This document shows positions 41,435-49,255 of a stretch of DNA of 52,882 bases, piece by piece. Position 1 is the first letter of the stretch. Every line of letters starts with the position of its first letter. The stretch is from JBBDIP01 sp040880305 (GTDB taxonomy: Bacteria; Bacillota; Sulfobacillia; Fermentithermobacillales; Fermentithermobacillaceae). Below the pieces are notes generated by a model that ran no database searches, was not told the DNA's origin, and saw only the letters and a program-made list of their open reading frames with translations. The stretch covers positions 1-52,882 of the forward strand of contig JBBDIP010000006.1 in the NCBI GenBank assembly GCA_040880305.1. The letters run 5' to 3'. The position numbers and the translations under genes are program-made.

Positions 41435-43243
41435 ATGAAGGCGGATGTCTCTCGCATTCTGGCGGCTGACGTTGGGAGCACCACCACCAAGACCGTCCTC
41501 TTCGAAAGGGACGGCGACGGGTGGGTTCTACGGGGAAAGGTGACCGCCCCCACGACGGTGGAGGCACCTGACCTGGACGTGATGATTGGGCTGCGTAACG
41601 CCCTAGTCAAGCTGGAATCTAGGACGGGAGTCAAGCTCTTGGAAGGCGCCAGGCTCATTACCCCTGCCAGGGGTGATGCCGGCGTCGACACCTTCGCGGC
41701 GACTTCCAGCGCCGGCGGGGGTTTGCAGATGCTGGTGACCGGGCTCATCAAGACGATGACGGCCGAATCCGCCCACCGGGCGGCTTTGGGGGCAGGGGCG
41801 CTGGTCTCTGACATCGTCTCGCTGGACGACCAGAGGACCCTGATCGAGCGATTGGAGACCATCAAGGCGCTTCGCCCCGACATGATCCTGGTCACCGGGG
41901 GCACCGACGGCGGCAATATCTCCGACGTAGCGGCCATCGCCGAGTACGTGGCCATGGCCAACCCGGAGCCCCGGTTCGGCAAGGACTTCCGGATCCCTGT
42001 GATCTTCGCCGGAAACGTGAACGCCAGGAGCTACGTCTCCCAGGTATTCGGGGAGTCCATGGAATTGTCGTACACCGACAACCTCCGGCCGGTATTGGAG
42101 ACCGAGGTGCTGGCCCCGGCGAGGGACGAGATCCACAGGTTGTTCTTAGAGCACGTCATGATGCACGCGCCGGGATACAGGACGCTGATGGACTGGGCTG
42201 ACGGGCAGGTGAAGCCCACACCGGTTGCGGTGGGAGAAGCGCTTTCGGCCATGGCGGCCCAAAGGGGTCAAGACCTCCTGGGAGTCGACATCGGGGGCGC
42301 CACCACAGACGTGTTCTCGGTGGTAGGCGGCAAGTTCTACAGGACTGTGTCGGCCAATTTGGGCATGTCCTATAGCGTAGCCAACGTGCTGGGCGAGGCC
42401 GGCGTCGAGCAGGTCATGCGCTGGCTGCCGTGGGACGCCGACGAGCGGCAGGTGCGAAACTGGAGCTTCAACAAGATGATACGGCCCACAACTCTGCCCG
42501 AAACACTAGATGACCTCATCATGGAGCAAGCCGTGGCCAAAGAGGCCCTCCGTCTTTCGCTGGATCACCACCGCTCGCTGGTAAGGGGCCTCAAAGGCAT
42601 ACACCAGAAGCGCGAGATCGCGGATATCTTCAACCAGACCGGGACGGGAGAGACTCTGGTGGACCTCATGCACGCCGGCGTCATCGTAGGTTCGGGTGGT
42701 GTTTTGTCCTACGCGCCGAGGCGCAATCAGGCGGCCCTCATCCTCTTGGATGCCCTCCAACCCGAAGGCGTGACCGATCTTGTGGTAGACAGCCAATTCC
42801 TGCTTCCCCACGTTGGCGCTCTGGCAGACCGCGAGAGTGAGGCTGCGCGTGCCATTTTGAACGACCAGGCTATGATGCTTCTCGGCACTTCGGTCTGTCC
42901 GGTCGGGCCCGTGACGCAGCCCGGTACGGTGATAGCCAAGGTTCTGGTCGGAAGCGACTCCTGGGACGTCGTGGCGGGTGAACTCCGGTTGATCCCCCTG
43001 GAGGGTTCATCTGCGGCCAACGTAGTTCCAAAGAAGGATTTCGACGTAGGAAACGGGCGCGGAGTCCCGGTGGAGAAGGCCTTGGTCAGCGGAGGCGCAG
43101 TAGGTGTTATGCTGGACGGTCGCGGCCGCCCGCTGGTGCTTCCCAAGGGTCTATCCGAGAGGGTTGCGGCTCTAAAGAGATGGTACAAGGCCATGTCTGC
43201 CTACCCCGACCGTGAGGTCGCGGTGGCAGCGGCAGGGAGGTGA
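41435..43243 (+). CDS. MutL/GlmL-like ASKHA ATPase 2 (intact motifs)
   Basis: The 602-residue protein keeps the expected ASKHA phosphate motifs: ILAADVGSTTTKTVLFE at the N-terminus and LLGVDIGGATTDVFSVVGG near residue 285. The GlmL family block ATSSAGGGLQMLVTGLIKTMTAESAHRAAL is covered by ATSSAGGGLQMLVTG and TAESAHRAALGAGA. GlmL accompanies B12-dependent glutamate mutase in clostridia, possibly as a reactivating or assembly factor; no such mutase is in this window. ATG 41435 has AAAAGGAG about 11 bases upstream. It is followed at once by its barrel-sandwich partner, repeating the order of the 33568/35295 pair. Confidence 0.85.
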   Translation: MKADVSRILAADVGSTTTKTVLFERDGDGWVLRGKVTAPTTVEAPDLDVMIGLRNALVKLESRTGVKLLEGARLITPARGDAGVDTFAATSSAGGGLQMLVTGLIKTMTAESAHRAALGAGALVSDIVSLDDQRTLIERLETIKALRPDMILVTGGTDGGNISDVAAIAEYVAMANPEPRFGKDFRIPVIFAGNVNARSYVSQVFGESMELSYTDNLRPVLETEVLAPARDEIHRLFLEHVMMHAPGYRTLMDWADGQVKPTPVAVGEALSAMAAQRGQDLLGVDIGGATTDVFSVVGGKFYRTVSANLGMSYSVANVLGEAGVEQVMRWLPWDADERQVRNWSFNKMIRPTTLPETLDDLIMEQAVAKEALRLSLDHHRSLVRGLKGIHQKREIADIFNQTGTGETLVDLMHAGVIVGSGGVLSYAPRRNQAALILLDALQPEGVTDLVVDSQFLLPHVGALADRESEAARAILNDQAMMLLGTSVCPVGPVTQPGTVIAKVLVGSDSWDVVAGELRLIPLEGSSAANVVPKKDFDVGNGRGVPVEKALVSGGAVGVMLDGRGRPLVLPKGLSERVAALKRWYKAMSAYPDREVAVAAAGR

Positions 43244-43248
43244 GCGAG

Positions 43249-44643
43249 ATGGCAGTGACGTCCAATGCGAAAGTGATGGAGAACGTCAGGCTGAAGAAGG
43301 TGCGAAAGCTGTCGGTCCCCGGCGACGTCCTGGTGAGACTCGGCGACTTGGTTGCGTCAGAGACAGTGATCGCGAAGACCGAGTTCGTGCGCGGAAACCC
43401 AAGGATCATCGACTTGACCGCCGAGTTCCGGCAGAAGCTCACGCCGGAGGAAGTAGGCAAGGCGGTCCGCAAAGAAGTGGGCGAAAAGGTGACGGCGGGA
43501 GATGTTCTGGCTACGTACCAGAAGAGCTACTGGTCCCGCGTGAATGAGGTTGTCGCTCCCTGCGACGGGACTATCGAGTACATCTCCAAGACCCAATCCA
43601 GGATTGTCATACGGGAGGACCCCAGGTCGGCCAAGCCGCTCTGTATTGTAGCCGTGAGTTCCAGGCTAGATATCTGGCCGTGGTTGATAAGGATGTTCAC
43701 TGAGGTCAACGAGGGCGACTTCGTGCACGAGGGGCAGGTGCTCGCCGCGGCCCAAAACATTGCCCTCATGGATTATGTCTACGCCCCCATGGCCGGCATC
43801 GTCGAGAAGATATGTCCCAAGACCGGGACCATCACCATAGTGAGACCCATTAGACCCGCCAAGGTGACGGCCCACATTGCCGGCATGATCACGAGCATCG
43901 TGCCCGATGAGGGCGCGGTGGTCGAGGCGGTAGGTTTTTACCTGGAAGGCGTCTTCGGCATAGGCGGTGAGAGAGCAGGCGAGCTGGCCGTAGCCTCTGA
44001 CGGGCCCGCGGAAACTTTGGGCGAGGCCGGCGTAATGCCAGAGCACAAGGGCAAGGTCCTCCTGGCCGGCGCGCTTGCGACCTTGGAAGCGGTACAGAAA
44101 GCCAAATCGGTCGGGGCCAAGGGGATCGTCGTCGGCGGCATGGACAATCTGGACTTGGTCCAGGTATTGGGCAGGGAGATCAACGTGGGTATCACGGGGC
44201 AGGAGCAGACCGACTTCACGATTGTAGTCATGGAGTCGTTCGGCAGCATGCCCATGAACCGGCGGGCCTGGGAGGTACTTTGCTCCCGTGCGGGACGTAT
44301 CGCGTCGATAGACGGCACGACCCAGATAAGGGCCGGCGTTATCCGCCCTCAGATCCTGCTCTCTGACGGGGCGGAAGGCCTAGAGGCGGCGACCGGCGAG
44401 GCGTACGGGGTCGCGAGAGAAGAGCCCCGCCCTTCTACGACCAATCTCTCGGTTGGCGATGCGGTGCGGTGCGTCAGGGCGCCATATCCCGGGATGCGCG
44501 GTGTTGTTGAGGAACTACCGGTCCAGCCCGAACGGGTGGAGTCGGAGTCGTTACTGGAGGTTGCCCGTGTCAGGCTGGCCGATGGGCGCCTTGTGACCGT
44601 GGCCGAGGCTAACCTGGAGGTCCAGAAACCCGCGGTAGTGTGA
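43249..44643 (+). CDS. Barrel-sandwich/KOW-like unknown protein 2
   Basis: The 464-residue protein has three visible barrel-sandwich-like stretches (GDVLVRLGDLVASETVI; VVAPCDGTIEYISKTQ; GDFVHEGQVLAA with VYAPMAGIVEKI), then an alpha/beta domain with GKVLLAGALATLEAV, GAKGIVVGGMDN and VVMESFGSMPMNRRAWEVL, and a KOW-like end VGDAVRCVRAPYPGMRGVVEEL. The order matches the paralogue at 35295, which has a shorter N-terminus. No lipoyl or biotinyl lysine is evident. ATG 43249 is preferred over GTG 43240 because GGGAGG lies eight bases before it. It is the last gene of the cluster; a strong hairpin follows. Confidence 0.65.
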   Translation: MAVTSNAKVMENVRLKKVRKLSVPGDVLVRLGDLVASETVIAKTEFVRGNPRIIDLTAEFRQKLTPEEVGKAVRKEVGEKVTAGDVLATYQKSYWSRVNEVVAPCDGTIEYISKTQSRIVIREDPRSAKPLCIVAVSSRLDIWPWLIRMFTEVNEGDFVHEGQVLAAAQNIALMDYVYAPMAGIVEKICPKTGTITIVRPIRPAKVTAHIAGMITSIVPDEGAVVEAVGFYLEGVFGIGGERAGELAVASDGPAETLGEAGVMPEHKGKVLLAGALATLEAVQKAKSVGAKGIVVGGMDNLDLVQVLGREINVGITGQEQTDFTIVVMESFGSMPMNRRAWEVLCSRAGRIASIDGTTQIRAGVIRPQILLSDGAEGLEAATGEAYGVAREEPRPSTTNLSVGDAVRCVRAPYPGMRGVVEELPVQPERVESESLLEVARVRLADGRLVTVAEANLEVQKPAVV

Positions 44644-44659
44644 CCTTCGAGAAATAAGA

Positions 44660-44697
44660 GGCGGTCCCGGTCTTCCTTAGAAGACTCCGGGACCGCC
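44660..44697. terminator. Strong hairpin between convergent genes
   Basis: GGCGGTCCCGG (44660-44670) pairs perfectly with CCGGGACCGCC (44687-44697); the inner TCTTC/GAAGA extends the stem. The right flank lacks a T-run, but the minus-strand flank CTTATTTCTC is T-rich, so it may serve mainly the PspC gene or act in both directions. Confidence 0.7.
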
Positions 44698-44716
44698 CGG
44701 GCTTGCTAACACGGCC

Positions 44717-44911
44717 CTAAACGGGATTAACGGGCATTACGACCGCGGCGATGAAGTAGAACACCAGGCCAGGGACGCCACCGGTGACGGCTGCGACCAG
44801 CGCTACTCCGAGCCTAACGATAGTCTCGTCTATGTTGAAGTACTCGGCAATGCCTCCGCAGACGCCAGCCACCATCTTCTTGGTCCTCGAACGGTAAAGC
44901 CTCTTTTCCAT
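44717..44911 (-). CDS. PspC domain protein
   Basis: The 64-residue protein begins EKRLYRSRTKKMVAGVCGGI and AEYFNIDETIVRLGVAL, the PspC signature, followed by one or two membrane spans (TGGVPGLVFYFIAAVVM). PspC-type proteins sit in the cytoplasmic membrane and are linked to envelope stress. The ATG has AGGAGGGG seven bases upstream. Confidence 0.9.
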   Translation of the reverse strand: MEKRLYRSRTKKMVAGVCGGIAEYFNIDETIVRLGVALVAAVTGGVPGLVFYFIAAVVMPVNPV

Positions 44912-45110
44912 GTAAAGCCCCTCCTACAATCCTATTTCCGCATCTTGCTCGATCCTATACTACGCCGCTCCCCTAACGCGGTAACAGGCGTAAAAAGCGA
45001 TAGCCGGGAGTAGAATTGTTATGCAAATCCCCATTCTATTAGATCCTTCTTGCAAGCCAGAAATTGTAGTGATAAGTTGAGTTCATAGAACCTAAACCGA
45101 GGTGGTTGCG

Positions 45111-45665
45111 GTGGCCCGACCCAAAGAGAGACTTAACACGCTTATTGGCCAGGAAGAGCTGCGAAAGCGCATCACCGAGTTGGCCAAGGAGATTGGAAGG
45201 GACTACACCGGACGCGACCTGCTTCTTATCGCGGTGCTAAAGGGTAGTTTCGTGTTCCTGGCCGATTTGATCCGTGAGCTGGACTACAACGTTGCACTTG
45301 ATTTCATGGGCACCTCGAGCTACGGGGCATCGACGCAGTCCTCGGGCGAGGTCAGGATCACCAAGGATTTGGAGCAGAGCGTATCGGGCCGTCACGTCCT
45401 GCTTGTCGAGGACATCGTTGACACCGGCCTCACGCTGCGATATCTGGTTGACACTCTGAGGGCCCGCCAGCCCGCGAGCCTAAAGGTATGCGCGCTTTTG
45501 GACAAACCGGCGCGCAGGCGGGTACGCATCGGGCTGGACTACTACGGCTTCATAATTCCCAACGCGTTTGTCGTCGGCTACGGCCTCGATTACCAGGAGA
45601 AGTACCGCGGCCTCCCCTATGTGGGAGTGCTCGACGAGGAAATCCCTGAGAAGAAAGGCGAGTAA
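45111..45665 (+). CDS. hpt: Hypoxanthine phosphoribosyltransferase
   Basis: This enzyme attaches ribose 5-phosphate from PRPP to hypoxanthine or guanine. The PRPP motif is LLVEDIVDTGLTLRYL, preceded by VLKGSFVFLADL and the mobile-loop SSYGASTQSSG. The C-terminal NAFVVGYGLDYQEKYRGLPY is typical of bacterial HPRT. GTG 45111 is preferred with GAGGTGG about six bases upstream; GTG 45102 would extend by three residues. It leads the purine gene group. Confidence 0.9.
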   Translation: MARPKERLNTLIGQEELRKRITELAKEIGRDYTGRDLLLIAVLKGSFVFLADLIRELDYNVALDFMGTSSYGASTQSSGEVRITKDLEQSVSGRHVLLVEDIVDTGLTLRYLVDTLRARQPASLKVCALLDKPARRRVRIGLDYYGFIIPNAFVVGYGLDYQEKYRGLPYVGVLDEEIPEKKGE

Positions 45666-45669
45666 AACT

Positions 45670-46185
45670 GTGGAAACTCACCCGCTGGTAGGCGTGATAA
45701 TGGGCAGCGCTTCGGACCTAGACAAGGTCCGGGCGGTCTTCGAGATGTTTGATCTCTTCAAGGTGCCTTTCGAGACGGCGATTGTGTCGGCTCACCGTAC
45801 CCCCGAACTGGTCAAGAAATACGCCGAAAGTGCGTCGGAGCGGGGCGTCAAGGTGCTCATCGGCGCCGCGGGACTGGCGGCCGCGCTCCCCGGAGCGCTG
45901 TCAGCGCTGGTGGATATCCCCGTCATTGGGCTGCCCCTCAGCGGCGGGCCTGTCAACGGGGTAGACGCGCTTTTGTCTGTGACCGACATGCCGCCTGGGA
46001 TACCGGTGGCCGCGGTCGGGATCGATTCGGCGAGGAACGCCGCGCTTCTCGCGATCAGGATCCTGGGCCTCACAGACCCTCGCCTCCGCGAGGAGTTGGG
46101 CAGGATGCGGGAACGATCGGCAAATGAAGTCGCGGAGAAGTCGAAGGTTCTAAGGGACAAAGGGCTTCCCGTCTGGGAGCCTTAA
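45670..46185 (+). CDS. purE: PurE, N5-carboxyaminoimidazole ribonucleotide mutase
   Basis: The 171-residue enzyme acts in de novo purine synthesis, forming CAIR. The GSASDLDKV phosphate-binding loop, IVSAHRTPELV with the catalytic His, and MPPGIPVAAVGI are visible; the latter fits the class I mutase. Class I needs PurK to make its substrate, and purK is not in the window, so the class is not certain. GTG 45670 lies four bases after hpt. Confidence 0.9.
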   Translation: METHPLVGVIMGSASDLDKVRAVFEMFDLFKVPFETAIVSAHRTPELVKKYAESASERGVKVLIGAAGLAAALPGALSALVDIPVIGLPLSGGPVNGVDALLSVTDMPPGIPVAAVGIDSARNAALLAIRILGLTDPRLREELGRMRERSANEVAEKSKVLRDKGLPVWEP

Positions 46186-46209
46186 CCATTGCGCCAGGAG
46201 AGGATACCT

Positions 46210-47619
46210 ATGAGCGACGAACTCCGTGAGAAATGCGGCGTTTTCGCCGTTGCGGGCCACCCGCGCGCGGTGGAGATGACCTATTACGGTCTGTACGCGT
46301 TGCAGCACCGCGGGCAGGAGTCCGCGGGCATCGCTTACCGGCAGGGCACTAAGATCCGTTCTTTCAAAGGGATGGGACTAGTCTCTGAGATCCTACTTCC
46401 CGAACGGATCGCCGCGATGTCGGGCGATGTGGCGCTGGGGCACGTCCGCTACTCCACTGCGGGCGAGAGCCGGATCGAGAACGCTCAACCTATCAGCGTC
46501 AAGATGTGGAGAGGACAGTTCGCGCTGGCCCACAACGGGAACCTGGTCAACGCCAAGGAACTTCGGACCGATCTCGAGCACCAGGGCTCCATCTTCCAGA
46601 CAACATCCGATAGCGAGGTCATCCCGCACCTCTTGGCGCGGTCTTCGGACAAGGACCTGCTTAAAGCCTTCTCAGTCGCCCTTTCCCAGGTTAAGGGGGC
46701 ATACGCTGTCGCGGCTCTCACGCCTGAAGGCATAATAGTCGCAAAGGATCCCAACGGTTTCCGGCCATTGTGCATGGGGATTGTGGACGGAGCCTACGTG
46801 TTCTCATCCGAGACATGCGGCCTGGACGCCGTCGGCGCCCAGTTCGTCCGCGAGATTGACCCGGGTGAGATCGTGCAGGCGGTAGTACCGGAAGCGCAAG
46901 CGCATGGTGAAGTGTCGCTCCGGCGCATCCAGGGGCCCAAGGCCGACGTCCCATCGCTTTGCGTATTTGAGTTCATCTACTTCGCCAGGCCCGATTCCGA
47001 CATCTACGGCCTGAACGTCCACTCGGCCAGGAAGGCACTGGGCCGCGCTCTGGCCAGGAAGGGTCCGGTCGAGGCTGACCTGGTTACAGGGGTCCCCGAC
47101 TCGTCCCTCTCGGCCGCGACCGGATACGCCGAGGAAACGGGCATCCCCTACGAGATGGGCTTGGTCAAGAACAGATACATCGGCCGCACGTTCATATCCC
47201 CCGAGCAGTCGATGCGCGAGTTCGCGGTCAAGATAAAGCTCAATCCCCTAAAGAGCATTATCCAGGGTAAAAGGGTTGTCCTTGTCGATGACTCGATCGT
47301 GAGGGGCACTACCTCCCGGTACATCATAGGGCTATTGCGGTCGGCGGGGGCTAAGGAAGTCCACGTGCGCATCAGTTCGCCGCCGTACGTGTTCCCCTGC
47401 TACTACGGCATCGACACCTCGTCTAAGGGCGAACTCGCCGCCTCCTCGATGTCGGTTGAGGAAATAAGAAAGGATATCGATGCCGACAGCCTGGTTTACC
47501 TGGAGATCGATGACCTCCGTAACGTCCTTGGCAAGAACGTGAAGGGCTTTTGCTACTCGTGTTTCACCGGTAAGTATCCGGTCGACGTGTCGCTCTGCTG
47601 CGCGAAGGAGGGCTTGTGA
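46210..47619 (+). CDS. purF: Amidophosphoribosyltransferase
   Basis: PurF makes phosphoribosylamine from PRPP and glutamine, the first step of purine synthesis. After the short propeptide MSDELREK comes the catalytic Cys in CGVFAVAGH, as in the self-processing B. subtilis enzyme. The PRPP motif is VVLVDDSIVRGTTS. The C-terminal cysteines CYSCFTG and CCAKEGL, with an upstream FPCYYGID, match the oxygen-labile [4Fe-4S] ligands of that class. CAGGAG lies nine bases before the ATG. The stop overlaps the possible purM GTG. Confidence 0.95.
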   Translation: MSDELREKCGVFAVAGHPRAVEMTYYGLYALQHRGQESAGIAYRQGTKIRSFKGMGLVSEILLPERIAAMSGDVALGHVRYSTAGESRIENAQPISVKMWRGQFALAHNGNLVNAKELRTDLEHQGSIFQTTSDSEVIPHLLARSSDKDLLKAFSVALSQVKGAYAVAALTPEGIIVAKDPNGFRPLCMGIVDGAYVFSSETCGLDAVGAQFVREIDPGEIVQAVVPEAQAHGEVSLRRIQGPKADVPSLCVFEFIYFARPDSDIYGLNVHSARKALGRALARKGPVEADLVTGVPDSSLSAATGYAEETGIPYEMGLVKNRYIGRTFISPEQSMREFAVKIKLNPLKSIIQGKRVVLVDDSIVRGTTSRYIIGLLRSAGAKEVHVRISSPPYVFPCYYGIDTSSKGELAASSMSVEEIRKDIDADSLVYLEIDDLRNVLGKNVKGFCYSCFTGKYPVDVSLCCAKEGL

Positions 47620-47621
47620 CG

Positions 47622-48602
47622 ATGATCTGGTCGAAGAAGCCCGGAGTTGACGTAGGTAGGATAGCGGGACTGGCCCGTGAATCTTACGGACCCGAAGTGC
47701 TGTCAGGGGTCGGCGGCTTCGCCGGGCTCTTTCACGCCTCCGCCCTGGGTTTCAAGGACTTGGTTCTGGCCGCGGGAGCAGACGGGGTGGGGACCAAGGT
47801 CAAGATCGCGCAGGCGCTAGATAAGCACGACACCGTGGGCATCGACCTTGTCGCCATGAACGCCGACGACGTGGTCACCTGCGGAGCGGCGCCCCTCTTC
47901 TTCCTGGACTACGTGGCGGTCGGCAACGTGAGGCCGCATTTGGTGGAGGAGATAGTGAAGGGTATAGTGACAGGCTGCAATCTCGCGGGCTGCGCCCTTT
48001 TGGGCGGCGAGACCGCGACCATGCCGGCCATGTACGAAGATGGAGAGTACGACCTCGCAGGTTTTTGCGTAGGCGGCGTCGAGCGCGACCGGGTCATCGA
48101 CGGGCGTAGCATAGCGCCCAAAGACGTGGTCTTGGGACTCGCGTCGTCCGGGATCCATTCCAACGGCTACACCACGGCCCGTAGGGTCCTCTTGGATCAG
48201 GCCAAGATGAAGCTCACGGACCATGTGGGTGAGCTGGGGAGGACGCTCGGCGAGGAGATGCTGGAACCCACAAGGATCTACTCCCGCGCCTTGGTCCAGG
48301 CGATGAAAAAGGTACGCGTCAAGGGCATGGTGCACATCACCGAGGGAGGCATCCCTGGGAATACGCCGAGAGTGCTCCCGGAGGGGGCTCAGCTGAAGGT
48401 CACTGGAAAGTGGCCTGTCCCCCGCATCTTCGACCTCATCCAAAGGATGGGCAGGGTTTCCGACGAAGAGATGGCGAGGGTGTTCAACATGGGCATCGGG
48501 ATGACTCTGGTGGTCGCTCCGCAGGACGCGGACGCGGCTTTGGAGGCGTTGAAGGAGCAGGGCGTGGATGCTTACCTGGTCGGAGAGGTTGTCAGCGCAT
48601 GA
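47622..48602 (+). CDS. purM: Phosphoribosylformylglycinamidine cyclo-ligase
   Basis: PurM closes the imidazole ring to give AIR, using ATP. The 326-residue protein shows FAGLFHASALGFKDLVLAAG, DGVGTKVKIAQALDKHDTVG, NADDVVTCGAAPLFFLDYVA and GGETATMPAMY. ATG 47622 has AAGGAGGG nine bases upstream; GTG 47616, which overlaps purF by four bases, is too close to that site. Confidence 0.95.
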   Translation: MIWSKKPGVDVGRIAGLARESYGPEVLSGVGGFAGLFHASALGFKDLVLAAGADGVGTKVKIAQALDKHDTVGIDLVAMNADDVVTCGAAPLFFLDYVAVGNVRPHLVEEIVKGIVTGCNLAGCALLGGETATMPAMYEDGEYDLAGFCVGGVERDRVIDGRSIAPKDVVLGLASSGIHSNGYTTARRVLLDQAKMKLTDHVGELGRTLGEEMLEPTRIYSRALVQAMKKVRVKGMVHITEGGIPGNTPRVLPEGAQLKVTGKWPVPRIFDLIQRMGRVSDEEMARVFNMGIGMTLVVAPQDADAALEALKEQGVDAYLVGEVVSA

Positions 48603-49255
48603 GCGATACGCTCCGCCTCGGCGTCCTGGTGTCGGGCCGGGGGACAAACCTCCAGTCAATACTTGACGGTTGCGCGTCCGGCTCCATCCCGGCGCGTGTA
48701 GAAGTCGTCATATCAAACAGGCCAAACGTGCTCGCCCTGGACAGGGCGAGAAGCGCGGGGCTCACGGCCGTCTGCGTGGACTTCAAAGATTACGGCAAGT
48801 GGCCCGAGAGCAAGCCGCGATATGAGAGCGATTTGGTCGCCGCCCTCAAGCAATACGTGGTCGAACTGGTCGTCTGTGCCGGTTACGACCGGCTGGCGGG
48901 CGAGACCCTCATGAACGCCTTCCCGGGCCGCATCATCAACATACACCCGGCTCTCCTCCCTTCATTCCCGGGGCTCCACGCGCAGAGAGACGCGCTGGCT
49001 TACGGCGCCAAGGTCTCCGGCGCGACGGTGTTCTTCGTCGACCCGACGGTGGACGGCGGACCGGTCATCATCCAGGAGGCTGTGCCGGTCGAAGAGGATG
49101 ACACGGAGGAGTCGTTGTCGGAAAGGATACTCGCGGTGGAACACCGGATCCTTCCGGTTGCCATCACTCTCATCGCGCGTGGACAGGCTAAGATCGAGGG
49201 ACGGAGAGTGCGAGTGACGAATAGGGGGTGCCCTTCATGGCAAGAAGAGCAGTAA
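48599..49255 (+). CDS. purN: Phosphoribosylglycinamide formyltransferase
   Basis: PurN transfers formyl from 10-formyl-tetrahydrofolate to GAR. The 218-residue protein has VSGRGTNLQSILD, then the catalytic NIHPALLPSFPG with Asn and His, and VDPTVDGGPVIIQEAVPV with the Asp. Its ATG overlaps the purM stop as ATGA. The tail GRRVRVTNRGCPSWQEEQ runs into the purH start. Confidence 0.95.
   Translation: MSDTLRLGVLVSGRGTNLQSILDGCASGSIPARVEVVISNRPNVLALDRARSAGLTAVCVDFKDYGKWPESKPRYESDLVAALKQYVVELVVCAGYDRLAGETLMNAFPGRIINIHPALLPSFPGLHAQRDALAYGAKVSGATVFFVDPTVDGGPVIIQEAVPVEEDDTEESLSERILAVEHRILPVAITLIARGQAKIEGRRVRVTNRGCPSWQEEQ

Noticed and set aside
33568..43243. B12-dependent glutamate mutase operon
   Set aside because: GlmL/MutL-like proteins are present, but no MutS/GlmS cobalamin-binding or GlmE catalytic subunit occurs anywhere in the window.
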